The notes under the pieces: model-generated
Database searches by the model: none
Told to the model about the DNA's origin: nothing
Seen by the model: the letters and a program-made list of their open reading frames with translations, nothing else
Shown here: positions 7,978 through 16,969 of the stretch, piece by piece
Numbering within the stretch: the stretch's first letter is position 1
Layout of the letters: each line of letters starts with the position of its first letter
Translations under genes and position numbers: made by a program
DNA from: Pirellulales bacterium
GTDB taxonomy: Bacteria; Planctomycetota; Planctomycetia; Pirellulales; S012-138
Direction of reading: 5' to 3'
DNA: 33,897 bases
Assembly: GCA_028066245.1 (NCBI GenBank)
Contig: JALCBR010000051.1
Span: 1 to 33,897 of the forward strand

Positions 7978-9861
7978 ATGGCGAAGAGAGGCCCGCAGTG
8001 GATCCGGTTTCTGCGGCAGTACGGGCCGATCGCCCGCAACGACAACATGTACGACGAGCACATTCGTCGTTCGGCCGCGCGAGTCAAGTTCGATCCGCTT
8101 CTATTCAAGCACCCGATTGAGAATGAGCTTTTTGCTCTCTTCTCGGAATCGGCCGAGTCACCGACCTCGGTAGTGTTGACGGGGACGGCCGGTGACGGCA
8201 AGACGCACCTTTGTCGCCAAGTCTGGCATCAACTCGGTGGCGATGGTGACGAATGGGACTCGGACCGAGTCTATCACCACATCGACACAACGCTCGGCGG
8301 ACACCCTTTCACGGTACATATCGTCAGAGACCTAACTGGGCTTCCGGAGACCGGGGAGAGCGGGAATTTTCACACAAAAACCGACCTGCTCGAATTCTTC
8401 TCCCACACCATATTCACGGATGATCCCGGAAGCGTATTCCTGATAGCTGCCAACGATGGTCAGCTCATCGATACATGGGCTCGGCTCAACCAGACGAAGG
8501 ACGAGGTTGATAGCACTGGTAGGCTCTTGGAAGATTTGCTTTTCAACGACCTGCGAAGACGGGAAGGCAAGCGACTCACCCTTTTCAACCTGAGCCGCAT
8601 TCCGTCTGCAACATTATTTGACCGGGCATTGGAGGCGTTCCTCAATCACGACGGATGGAAATGCTGCTACGACGAAGCTGGTCCCGATGCCGAGTTATTC
8701 GGCGAATGCTGTCCGATTCGGCGAAATCTCGAATTGCTCAAGCAAGACCAAGTTCGTGACCGACTTCGAGCACTTCTTGAGCTTTGCGATCACAACGAGG
8801 TGCATCTGTCAATTCGCCGTATCCTTCTGCTGTTGACAAACGCCGTCCTCGGTTTTGCTGGTAACGAAGCGGATGGAAAGAAGGTTGGGGACCGTCTGAT
8901 GAAGGCGGTGGATGTTCCGCGAATCATTGCGACCAAACAGGTTTCAAAGGCGAGCATCTACAACAATATCTTTGGTGGCAACCTAACCGAATACCGACGC
9001 AATTCGCTCGACGTGTTCGAGTACCTGAACCGATTCCGTATCGGAAGAGAAACGTCCAACCGTTTTGACAATTTGCTAATCTACGGGCACGCCGACGAAC
9101 AACTCAAACCCTTCTTTGATGAGCTGTTAGGGGTAGATAAGTTCTATGGAGCTGACGAAGCCTTTCTGGCGGCCCAACAGCAATACATCGAGGGCGCCGA
9201 TGAAGACATAGAGGCAACAGAACATTTCCTTGAGTTACTGATGAGCCAACGTCGGGCGTTGTTCTTCAAGATCCCGAATGAGATTCAGGACGAATTCTCG
9301 CCGTGGGATCTTACGGTCTTCAGCTTTGCGGGCGAGTATTTGGACCGCGTGGTCGGTCGCCTCACAAACGGCAAGCGAGTTGAAAAGGGTGTTTTGGCGA
9401 GGCTCACGAAGGGACTGAACCGTGTTTTCATCGGAATGCTCGTTACTTCCGATCGGGAACTTCTGCTGGCGACCGGCCTTTCGGGATCGGCAGCCAAAGT
9501 TAGCTGCATTCTCGAGGATCGCGTGTCGGTCACGCGACGCATCAGCGAGCAGGTCGAAATCCTGCTTGATGAATCCAACATGCCGATCCTTCGCGTCTCG
9601 TTTACCAACAGTCTGCATGTCGATCTTCGGTTGACGCTCACCCGATTCGAGTTTCTTAGCCGTGTTGCCGAGGGCGTATTGCCGGGGAGTTTCTCGAAGG
9701 AATGCCATGAGGACATTCTGGCGTTTAAGTCACGTCTATTGACGGCTGCGAAGCATCGACGGCAGGAGATCGGCGCGGACGAGGATCAGATGACCTTTCG
9801 ATTGCTCGAACTTGACGAACTTGGCAACCCGCTGGAGGAAGTCGTGGAGCTTGACACATGA
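7978..9861 (+). CDS. DptF-like P-loop ATPase
   Basis: The protein has 627 residues. It has a Walker A motif GTAGDGKTHL at 69-78 (K75, T76) and a Walker-B-like strand VFLIAANDGQ at about 153-162, in which Asn-Asp replaces the usual Asp-Glu. The GDGKTHL form and the position of this ATPase as the first of three genes ending in an FtsK/HerA motor match the layout of DptF in phosphorothioation-dependent restriction, but I assign this by architecture and not by alignment, so the symbol is left blank. Residues beyond 300 are helical without a recognised domain. The ATG has AAAGGA 8 nt upstream. Its stop overlaps the next start in ATGA, showing translational coupling. It probably uses ATP to control or assemble the complex with the two downstream products. 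Confidence 0.72.
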   Translation: MAKRGPQWIRFLRQYGPIARNDNMYDEHIRRSAARVKFDPLLFKHPIENELFALFSESAESPTSVVLTGTAGDGKTHLCRQVWHQLGGDGDEWDSDRVYHHIDTTLGGHPFTVHIVRDLTGLPETGESGNFHTKTDLLEFFSHTIFTDDPGSVFLIAANDGQLIDTWARLNQTKDEVDSTGRLLEDLLFNDLRRREGKRLTLFNLSRIPSATLFDRALEAFLNHDGWKCCYDEAGPDAELFGECCPIRRNLELLKQDQVRDRLRALLELCDHNEVHLSIRRILLLLTNAVLGFAGNEADGKKVGDRLMKAVDVPRIIATKQVSKASIYNNIFGGNLTEYRRNSLDVFEYLNRFRIGRETSNRFDNLLIYGHADEQLKPFFDELLGVDKFYGADEAFLAAQQQYIEGADEDIEATEHFLELLMSQRRALFFKIPNEIQDEFSPWDLTVFSFAGEYLDRVVGRLTNGKRVEKGVLARLTKGLNRVFIGMLVTSDRELLLATGLSGSAAKVSCILEDRVSVTRRISEQVEILLDESNMPILRVSFTNSLHVDLRLTLTRFEFLSRVAEGVLPGSFSKECHEDILAFKSRLLTAAKHRRQEIGADEDQMTFRLLELDELGNPLEEVVELDT

Positions 9862-11405
9862 CTCAGTTGCAGCCCGACATCAACTTGCCGCATCACGATC
9901 ACCAAACGATTCGCTATTGGGTAGACGAGCGCATTTGGGGCCATCGCATTTGGGACAACCAGACGCCGTGGCTGATCTTTCTTGAGTTCGCTGGAATCGC
10001 AGAATCCGCGCATCGCGACGGGTCGCTCCTGGATGAGCGGGGCTCGTACTATCCGCTGTTGTTCCGTCCACATCAGAGAATCCTGCTCCGTAACGTGCTG
10101 TACAACAATCAAATCCTTCCATTCATCCTCGACCGCTTCCCGGATGACGGGCGAGCGTGGAGAGAGTGGACGAGTTGGATGCAGGAGAATGCGCGTGGTG
10201 TCGCCAAGAGGGACTTCGACTATCTGCAGGACAGATTCTCTGGTTTTCGCGAATTCGCGAGACTCATTTCCATGTTGCGAACTTCCACGGTGGAGAGCGA
10301 GTCGAATCGCCGATGGTCGTCGCGGTTTCTTTTTCCGTTTGGAGAAAGCTGCCTTTACGAAGACTTGAATATCAACGCGGCGAATAAAGTCAGTCGCGAG
10401 TACATCAATTTCGGCAGAACGGGCGAGTTGCTTTATCTGATGCTGTGCCGTTCGTCATCGGCGACGACAATCGTGCCTTTTTTGCAGAAGATGGTGACTA
10501 ATCAGAATCCGTGGAACACGTTGGTGGCGCTCCTTCAGGACGACGAGCAGGAACATCGCGAGCAACGAGGAAAGAGCTATCTGCCGTACACGACTCACAC
10601 GGCCTTCGACACGCTGGGTGCCGATATTCTTCATTTGTTCCAACTTGACCTTCCGGGATTCGATGCGTATCCGCACATCGCGCTGATGTCGAGCATGCAC
10701 GTAATGCTCTACCAGATGGCGGTCTCGTCGCAAATACTTGGAATAACCTGCCCTCCCATTGTTTGTGAAATCGTTGCGCCGAGAAAGACTCTGGTCCGCG
10801 AACTCTCGATCAACAGCTATCAGTACAATAGCCAGCTTTCTGCACAGGCTGTCACGGCCTACATCGACTCGATCACATCGTCAGATGAATGGAAAGCCGC
10901 TGAGTCCTCCTCGGACGCGTATCCCCGATGCAAGACGATGTTGCTGGATCAGGTCGTCTGGCCGCGAGACGCCGACGATTATGACAAGGCACATGAGCCC
11001 GGCACGATGATCAAACATCTACGGCAATCCGCTTTGTCTCGCCATCGCCAGCACGCCGGCAATGTACATCGCTCGTACGGACGATCCATCGGACTCATTT
11101 CGAAGCGTGGCACGAACAAACTCCGATACGCCCCAAACGACGCTCTGCTAAAGTCTCTCATCCTTGCCAATGTTTCAGACAGGATGGAATTCAAGGAGTT
11201 CCTCCAACGCTTGTTCATGCGATATGGAATCGTCATCGGAGAACGTGAGGCCGATCAATCGCTCGAGGAAAGTGAGTTCGACAGCAAGGTGTTTCAATCG
11301 AATGCGTCACGTCTTGAACAACGGCTCAGCAGCTTGGGAATGTTGCGACGCCTCTCCGATGCGTGTGCTTATGTGTTGAACCCGTATGCAGAGACCGCGC
11401 GATGA
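9858..11405 (+). CDS. Unknown middle protein of the ATPase/FtsK module (DptG position)
   Basis: The product has 515 residues and no motif that I recognise for catalysis. It begins with a tryptophan-rich stretch (TIRYWVDERIWGHRIWDNQTPW). The last 70 residues (about 443-511, from MEFKEFLQRL to VLNPYAE) look like a winged-helix domain, with two helices around a YGIVIG turn and a final hydrophobic strand. It occupies the slot that DptG has between DptF and DptH, though it is somewhat longer than I expect for DptG and similarity cannot be shown by eye. Both ends overlap neighbours by 4 nt (ATGA at 9858 and at 11402), so the three proteins are probably made in fixed ratio and act as one complex. 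It may be the DNA-binding or bridging subunit. Confidence 0.65.
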   Translation: MTQLQPDINLPHHDHQTIRYWVDERIWGHRIWDNQTPWLIFLEFAGIAESAHRDGSLLDERGSYYPLLFRPHQRILLRNVLYNNQILPFILDRFPDDGRAWREWTSWMQENARGVAKRDFDYLQDRFSGFREFARLISMLRTSTVESESNRRWSSRFLFPFGESCLYEDLNINAANKVSREYINFGRTGELLYLMLCRSSSATTIVPFLQKMVTNQNPWNTLVALLQDDEQEHREQRGKSYLPYTTHTAFDTLGADILHLFQLDLPGFDAYPHIALMSSMHVMLYQMAVSSQILGITCPPIVCEIVAPRKTLVRELSINSYQYNSQLSAQAVTAYIDSITSSDEWKAAESSSDAYPRCKTMLLDQVVWPRDADDYDKAHEPGTMIKHLRQSALSRHRQHAGNVHRSYGRSIGLISKRGTNKLRYAPNDALLKSLILANVSDRMEFKEFLQRLFMRYGIVIGEREADQSLEESEFDSKVFQSNASRLEQRLSSLGMLRRLSDACAYVLNPYAETAR

Positions 11406-14400
11406 TGAACTCTGTTCAGTTGATTGGCGACGTTTTCGCTAGGTACCTCGACGCGAGCGTCGAGAAGGACAGCGAAGACGGTACTGCACGGTTCATGATT
11501 GATCATCTGGCTCCACACCAAACCGTCGCGATCGCGACGCGAGTGTTGAGTCATCCCACACTGCGGGATTCGGTCGATCTTAAGGTCAACCGTGAATTCG
11601 TGGGGAATTCAAGCCTCCCCGACAGCGTACTGACAACTGCTCCGGCGACCTTTTTCCGAAACTGTGTCTGCCATCGTCCTATTCTACTCGTGGCGAGCAC
11701 AGGTGACGATGAAGACCAATCACTGAAGGAGTTCATTCGGATCGGCGCGGAGGAACTAAAAGCGTCTCCCGAACATTGGGTCTCGTCCGTATGCGACGAC
11801 CTGACTGTCACTGACGAACACAAGATGTGGTGGGAAAAAGCGATCGCGGGACTCTGTGAACTGCGAATTGTTTCAATCGAACGTCTGGCTGCGTACGTCG
11901 TTCGCACTTGCGATTTGATCCGCAACGAGGGTTTGCCCATCGGCTTAGCGCTCGGGCAAGCGCTGCCCGCGCTCCGCTTCCCCAAAGACTCGACCCTCTT
12001 CGACCGCATTCGCGAAGGACGACGAACGCACAAGTCGGCATGGAGGACCGAGTTCAATCGCATCTACCGAAAGAATGCTTGCTTTTTGCAGAAGCAGACC
12101 ACGTCGCAACTGTTGCTCAGCGAAGATGACCTGCGCAGTTCGTTCGCGAAGGTGAGCGACGAGATTCCCGAAGAGCATCATCCAACGGTCGTGAGTTTCA
12201 TCGATTCAGCGAGTGGATGGAATCAACAGGCAGAAGCTCTAGCCGAATGTGAATGGGAGGACATTCGTCCGCTCTTCGACGGTTTGAGACGGGTTAAGCT
12301 GAACCTTGGAGAAGCGACCATTGCGTTTTACGACGAGCGCAGCCCCGACCTGATCAGCGACGAGGATCACGAGTATTTGCAACTGCTCGCAAAGCGACCG
12401 AAGGCAAACGATCCGATCGATGATGATTATGCCTTTTATGAGTCACATCGCAACGAGATCAAAGAAGACCGGAAGCTTCGGTCGGCTTGGGATAAGTTCA
12501 TCTTTGGACGGCCGCGTGAATGCACCGACTTCATCGTCGGATTGGCGGCAAGCATCGAATCGTTGTTCAACCAATCCGCAGGTGCGAAGAAACGTACGCT
12601 TCATATCCGTTGTGACAGTGCGACCAAGAGGGAACTTCGCGATGTGAACATCAACGCTGGAGAGTACTTCGCACAACGGTACGCAGGGGTGAAATCCCTG
12701 CTTGGCAAGCGAGTCAAGTGGCAGGTGGGAAAGCTCTTCGAGTTTCCCGAGCTCGTCCGTGAATGGAGGAAGTCGCCAAAGACACGATTGAATCGCTCAC
12801 AGGCCAAAGCTGCCCTTCAACTCAAATTCATTTTGGAAGTCGAAACCGAAACACTTGACGGCGATACGCAGAGTTCGTCAACACAGTTGATTTGGATGTT
12901 CGATCCTGATGCAGTAACCAGCGAGTTCGTCGGCGACTGGCGGCGGTTGCAGGAGAAGCCGCTCATCCGCTGTCAGACGGATCTCGATCCAATCAGTACC
13001 AAGGGCCACTATCAGGCCATCGACCTTTCCAACGTCAAGACCTTTGTTCCCTCATACGATCGGAACCGCGGGTCGTTCGTTGCTGTCTATCGCAAGGAGC
13101 GTGACCTAGACGCACTTTGGCGAGCGAATCTGTCATCGGCATTGGGGCAAGGCCTCATTAGCAAGGGCACGAAACAACGGCTTGAGAATCAATTCGCGAC
13201 CTTTGTCGAAGAGTACACGAACGCCATTCGTGGCTTCGGTGAAATGGGACTAGTCGAAGGCGCGCTGACGCGGCAGTTATCGCTCTATTCCGACCTGCTC
13301 ATGACGGTGTGCCGTGACGCGCCCGGCGACAGCAATCGAAAGTTACTGCTCCGTCCACTGCTTGAAATCGGTGCTGTTGCGATCGACGCCGACGTGACAA
13401 CCGCGGTCATCGCGCCGTGGCACCCGCTTAGGATGGCCGCAATCGCACGCAAGGCAAAGCTGGTTGGCGATTTGATTCAGCGATTGTTGGATGAGCAGCA
13501 AGTCGAGTTTGGGGACCAACGGCTGTATTTCAAAGAACTTGTCCGCGAGCTAGAGCACCCGTTCTACCCCGAAGTTGTGCTCGGCTGGGACGAGAATGAG
13601 CCGAAACTGTTGGCCACAACTGATGTTGTTGGGGACTATAGCCTGCACGAACCTCCGGTGCTCTCAAAGAAACGAGTGGCGGCGACCAATGAGAACCCAG
13701 CACCAGCCGCAGCCAGAGTAATGGAGCTGCTGCACCAATACGTCAATCTCCATCCGCATGAGCGAGCTAATCTGTCTGTTGTTCTCTTCAATAGCGACTC
13801 GTCACGGTTGCCACAGGCGGTTGTCGATAAGATCGGTGCGTTGCACGAGGATGACGAAGACGTTCACTGCCAGATCATTCTCCGGCACACGGAGCCGCGC
13901 CGGCTGCGGTCTCTTTACCAAGAGATCGTCGAATCATCCGACGAAGATGTTGACTCATACAGCGCGAGCGAAGCGACGCAGGACTTTCTCGCACGTCTGC
14001 GAATTGGAATCCTCGCCGATCAGGCACCAGCACCTGATCCTAAAGACGGGTGCTCCCATGACATCTGCTTTTCGCAAGACGTCATCGCACGGCATTCCCA
14101 GCTCGAATGGTACCGAGAAGCTTACACGCCCGTGCCCTTAGACACGCTGGTTCCAGCACGATGGTCGCGACGGCGCCCAGCGGCAAAGGACGATCTAAAG
14201 TCTGTCGTCTATTTGTGCTGCCCGGTCCAGAGTGAGGAAGGGTGGGCATTCCTGACTGCCACCACGACTTTCCTCAAGGGAGACTGGGACGGCGACGAGT
14301 CGTCCCGGTTGCTGCCCGTCCGTCAGCTCGACTTTCACGACAAAGAAACGGCGCAGATCTTTGAGGAAACACACAACCTCGCGAGTTGGGTAGTGAATTT

Positions 14401-16660
14401 CGATGAGCTACTCGATCGCCGCCAGCTCCAGAATCAGAACGTACGCATAATTCGATACAAGCAGTCGGCGACTCAGGGTCGCAATCTCGTAATCTCGTCC
14501 AAGGCAAGCTCAGGGCTCCTGCGGACGATGCTGCAAAGCCGCTTGCGACAACTCAACCTTGGCCTGTCAGATGCAGACTACGAGAGTCTGGCAACGAAGA
14601 TGATCGACGACGCGAATTCCATCTCAGGCGACCTTGCGTTGCGTGCGGCCAAGCGGGGACGGAGTGCCTACGAGTTGATGGGCGTTGTCCTAAGCCGATT
14701 CCTCGTCCGCCACGAGCTTCCTACCGATCGTTTCTTTGGATGGTACTTCCTCGATGATTACGCTGAATGGCTTGGCCAACGCGAACAGCAGATTGCGGAT
14801 TTGCTGATCGTCAGCCCTGAACAAACATCGAACGGCGAGTTGTATCTGTCGATCGTTGCTTCTGAAGCGAAATACATTGCCGAGGCAAGTCTGGCCAAGA
14901 AGAAGAAAGAGAGCCAGAAGCAGCTGCGGGACACCGTACGTCGCATTCATGACGCTTTGTTTGGCAACCCCGACAGGCTTGATCGCGGGCTGTGGCTGGC
15001 AAGGCTTGCCGACCTCGTATTAGACGGAGTCCAGTTTGCGGCGGGCCAGTCCATCGATGTTGGGAAATGGCGACACGCGATCCGTGGTGGCAACTGTAAG
15101 ATCATGGTCCGTGGCTATTCACACGTCTTCGTCCATTCTTCCGATTTCGACGACTCGAGTTCATTTCCAATCGATGAAGTGGAGAATTGCTATCAAGAGG
15201 TTCTCGCTCGCAAGGAACTTCGCGATATTGTCTTGGCCTACTGGAATGATGACGACCCGTCTGGTCCTCGAAACCGTTGTTTCGATTTTCCTCCGTCGCT
15301 CAATCCACACGAGTTTCGGCCTCCGACATCCAGCGGCACATTAGAGCCGAAACCGGACAAGGCGGAAGTTCCTGGCGAAGATACCGGTCCATCGCCAGAA
15401 TCCGATCCGGCGCAAGACATGAAGGATGCACGTTCTGTTTCGGATACCGGCTCAGAGACTGAACCAACCATCACCCAGAATTCAGAGTCGTCCGCATTAC
15501 ATACTGACGACGACCGATGGGCGTACGCAGGGCTCGCCGAGATTATCTACCGGCACGCTGCGGAACACCAAGTCTCCGATACAGACTTGGAATGGCTGAA
15601 ACAAACAGAGTTCAGCGCGAAAAACGGCTTGCAGCAATTCCACCTTCAAGCCAAGTTGATCGATGCCAAGATGACACCGAACGCTGCCCTCCTCAAGTTT
15701 GAGGGTAGCAAGCACATGACCGTCGAGCAGGTCAACAAGCGTCGGTCTGAGTTCCTAACAACTCACGGACTCAACATCATCTCGGTTCAGCCAGAGCCGG
15801 GAACGGTTTCAATTGCGATTGCTCGCCCCGAACGCGAGATTGTCGACGTTGCTTCTGTCTGGCAGCGATGGAATCCGGAACGCACTGACGGCAATCAGGA
15901 CATAGCAATCGCAGTACGCGAAGACGACGGTGCGATCCTCTTTCTCAACCCTAGCACCAGGCACGCTCCACATACACTCATCGCAGGGTCGACCGGCAGT
16001 GGCAAATCCGTGCTGATGCAGAACATCCTGCTCGGTATTGCCGCGACCAATACACCGATTCAAGCAAACATTCTGCTCATCGATCCGAAACAAGGCGTGG
16101 ACTACTTCCAATTTGAAGGGCTACCGCACTTGAGTAGCGGCCTGATCGTCGAAGAAAATCAAGCTGTTACCCGCCTCGAATCTCTCGTTCAAGAAATGGA
16201 CGAACGGTACAAACGGTTTCGTGCCGCTAAAGCGAACAACATCACGTCATTCAATCGGAAGTGCAAACTCACCGACCGAATGCCTACCATCTGGCTCATT
16301 CACGACGAGTTCGCAGAATGGATGCTCGTCGAGGACTACAAAGATGCAGTGTCCTCAACGGTGCAACGCCTTGGGGTCAAGGCCCGCGCAGCCGGAATAC
16401 ATTTGATATTCGCCGCTCAGCGTCCCGATGCCAACGTCATGCCGATGCAGTTGAGGTCGAATCTTGGCAATCGGTTGATTCTTCGCGTTGATTCGGAAGG
16501 TACGTCGGAGTTGTCACTCGGCGATAAGGGCGCAGAAAAACTACTTGGAAAAGGACACCTACTGGCAAGGCTAGAGGGCGATCCAGGTTTGACATATGCA
16601 CAGGTGCCTCTCGCTTCGACCGAGTTCACGGAAGCGGTCATCGAGCATCTATCAGGCTAA
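11402..16660 (+). CDS. DptH-like FtsK/HerA DNA translocase with a PD-(D/E)XK-like nuclease motif
   Basis: The product has 1752 residues. The last 250 are an FtsK/SpoIIIE-type motor: Walker A GSTGSGKS at 1529-1536, Walker B IWLIHDEFAEWM with D1635 and E1636, then GIHLIFAAQRPDANV, RSNLGNRLILRV and GAEKLLGKGHLLARL, all in canonical order. No FtsK gamma domain and no membrane domain are present. A PD-(D/E)XK-like signature lies earlier: ADLLIV with D1133, then VASEAKYI with E1155 and K1157, followed by a lysine-rich helix with a Gln. An acidic, Ser/Pro-rich linker (about 1300-1370) joins it to the motor. Size and C-terminal motor match DptH of phosphorothioation-dependent restriction. The ATG at 11402 overlaps the previous stop; an in-frame ATG at 11363 adds 13 cysteine-rich residues inside the previous gene and is less likely. 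I infer a DNA-pumping, DNA-cutting effector. Confidence 0.82.
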   Translation: MMNSVQLIGDVFARYLDASVEKDSEDGTARFMIDHLAPHQTVAIATRVLSHPTLRDSVDLKVNREFVGNSSLPDSVLTTAPATFFRNCVCHRPILLVASTGDDEDQSLKEFIRIGAEELKASPEHWVSSVCDDLTVTDEHKMWWEKAIAGLCELRIVSIERLAAYVVRTCDLIRNEGLPIGLALGQALPALRFPKDSTLFDRIREGRRTHKSAWRTEFNRIYRKNACFLQKQTTSQLLLSEDDLRSSFAKVSDEIPEEHHPTVVSFIDSASGWNQQAEALAECEWEDIRPLFDGLRRVKLNLGEATIAFYDERSPDLISDEDHEYLQLLAKRPKANDPIDDDYAFYESHRNEIKEDRKLRSAWDKFIFGRPRECTDFIVGLAASIESLFNQSAGAKKRTLHIRCDSATKRELRDVNINAGEYFAQRYAGVKSLLGKRVKWQVGKLFEFPELVREWRKSPKTRLNRSQAKAALQLKFILEVETETLDGDTQSSSTQLIWMFDPDAVTSEFVGDWRRLQEKPLIRCQTDLDPISTKGHYQAIDLSNVKTFVPSYDRNRGSFVAVYRKERDLDALWRANLSSALGQGLISKGTKQRLENQFATFVEEYTNAIRGFGEMGLVEGALTRQLSLYSDLLMTVCRDAPGDSNRKLLLRPLLEIGAVAIDADVTTAVIAPWHPLRMAAIARKAKLVGDLIQRLLDEQQVEFGDQRLYFKELVRELEHPFYPEVVLGWDENEPKLLATTDVVGDYSLHEPPVLSKKRVAATNENPAPAAARVMELLHQYVNLHPHERANLSVVLFNSDSSRLPQAVVDKIGALHEDDEDVHCQIILRHTEPRRLRSLYQEIVESSDEDVDSYSASEATQDFLARLRIGILADQAPAPDPKDGCSHDICFSQDVIARHSQLEWYREAYTPVPLDTLVPARWSRRRPAAKDDLKSVVYLCCPVQSEEGWAFLTATTTFLKGDWDGDESSRLLPVRQLDFHDKETAQIFEETHNLASWVVNFDELLDRRQLQNQNVRIIRYKQSATQGRNLVISSKASSGLLRTMLQSRLRQLNLGLSDADYESLATKMIDDANSISGDLALRAAKRGRSAYELMGVVLSRFLVRHELPTDRFFGWYFLDDYAEWLGQREQQIADLLIVSPEQTSNGELYLSIVASEAKYIAEASLAKKKKESQKQLRDTVRRIHDALFGNPDRLDRGLWLARLADLVLDGVQFAAGQSIDVGKWRHAIRGGNCKIMVRGYSHVFVHSSDFDDSSSFPIDEVENCYQEVLARKELRDIVLAYWNDDDPSGPRNRCFDFPPSLNPHEFRPPTSSGTLEPKPDKAEVPGEDTGPSPESDPAQDMKDARSVSDTGSETEPTITQNSESSALHTDDDRWAYAGLAEIIYRHAAEHQVSDTDLEWLKQTEFSAKNGLQQFHLQAKLIDAKMTPNAALLKFEGSKHMTVEQVNKRRSEFLTTHGLNIISVQPEPGTVSIAIARPEREIVDVASVWQRWNPERTDGNQDIAIAVREDDGAILFLNPSTRHAPHTLIAGSTGSGKSVLMQNILLGIAATNTPIQANILLIDPKQGVDYFQFEGLPHLSSGLIVEENQAVTRLESLVQEMDERYKRFRAAKANNITSFNRKCKLTDRMPTIWLIHDEFAEWMLVEDYKDAVSSTVQRLGVKARAAGIHLIFAAQRPDANVMPMQLRSNLGNRLILRVDSEGTSELSLGDKGAEKLLGKGHLLARLEGDPGLTYAQVPLASTEFTEAVIEHLSG

Positions 16661-16725
16661 TTCTGTATTCGGTAACAACCTGCTTGTTTTGATGAAGTAG
16701 AATCGAAGAAACGCGAGATGGCACG

Positions 16726-16941
16726 ATGACTATTCTGGAAGCCTGCGTTGAAGTGCTCAAAACGGCTGATCGTCCAATGAATACGCGAGAGCTACTTGAC
16801 GCAATCAACGAACGCAAATTGTATGCTTTCAAAGCAAAGGACCCGATGAAAGTGATCAGTAGTGCCATCAGAAACAATCTGAAGACAGGGCAGCCACCGC
16901 GGATTAGCGAAGTCGACAAGGGGAGATTTGCCGCTGTATGA
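16726..16941 (+). CDS. HARE-HTH domain mini-protein
   Basis: The 71-residue product begins MTILEACVEVLKTADRPMNT and continues with RELLDAINERKLY, KDPMKVISSAIRNN and a final GRFAAV. This is the full pattern of the HARE-HTH winged-helix domain (shared by HB1, ASXL and restriction endonucleases), with nothing else attached. The domain is known from family analyses as a DNA-binding module linked to restriction and modification systems and to chromatin. It starts 65 nt after the translocase gene, with only a weak GAG-type ribosome binding site, and ends 13 nt before the convergent recombinase gene. It may regulate the divergent promoters or recognise modified DNA for the complex. Both are inferences from domain and position. 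Confidence 0.75.
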   Translation: MTILEACVEVLKTADRPMNTRELLDAINERKLYAFKAKDPMKVISSAIRNNLKTGQPPRISEVDKGRFAAV

Positions 16942-16950
16942 CGCACATCA

Positions 16951-16969
16951 AGAATCAAATTGAGATTCT
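16951..16969. terminator. Small stem-loop between convergent genes
   Basis: AGAATC and GATTCT form a 6-bp inverted repeat with a 7-nt loop exactly where the HARE-HTH gene and the recombinase gene converge. There is no T tract on either side and it overlaps the recombinase stop codon, so termination activity is only a possibility. Confidence 0.25.

Noticed and set aside
11363-11401. Upstream ATG for the translocase gene
   Set aside because: It adds 13 residues within the previous gene, while the ATG at 11402 forms the ATGA overlap also used at the preceding junction.
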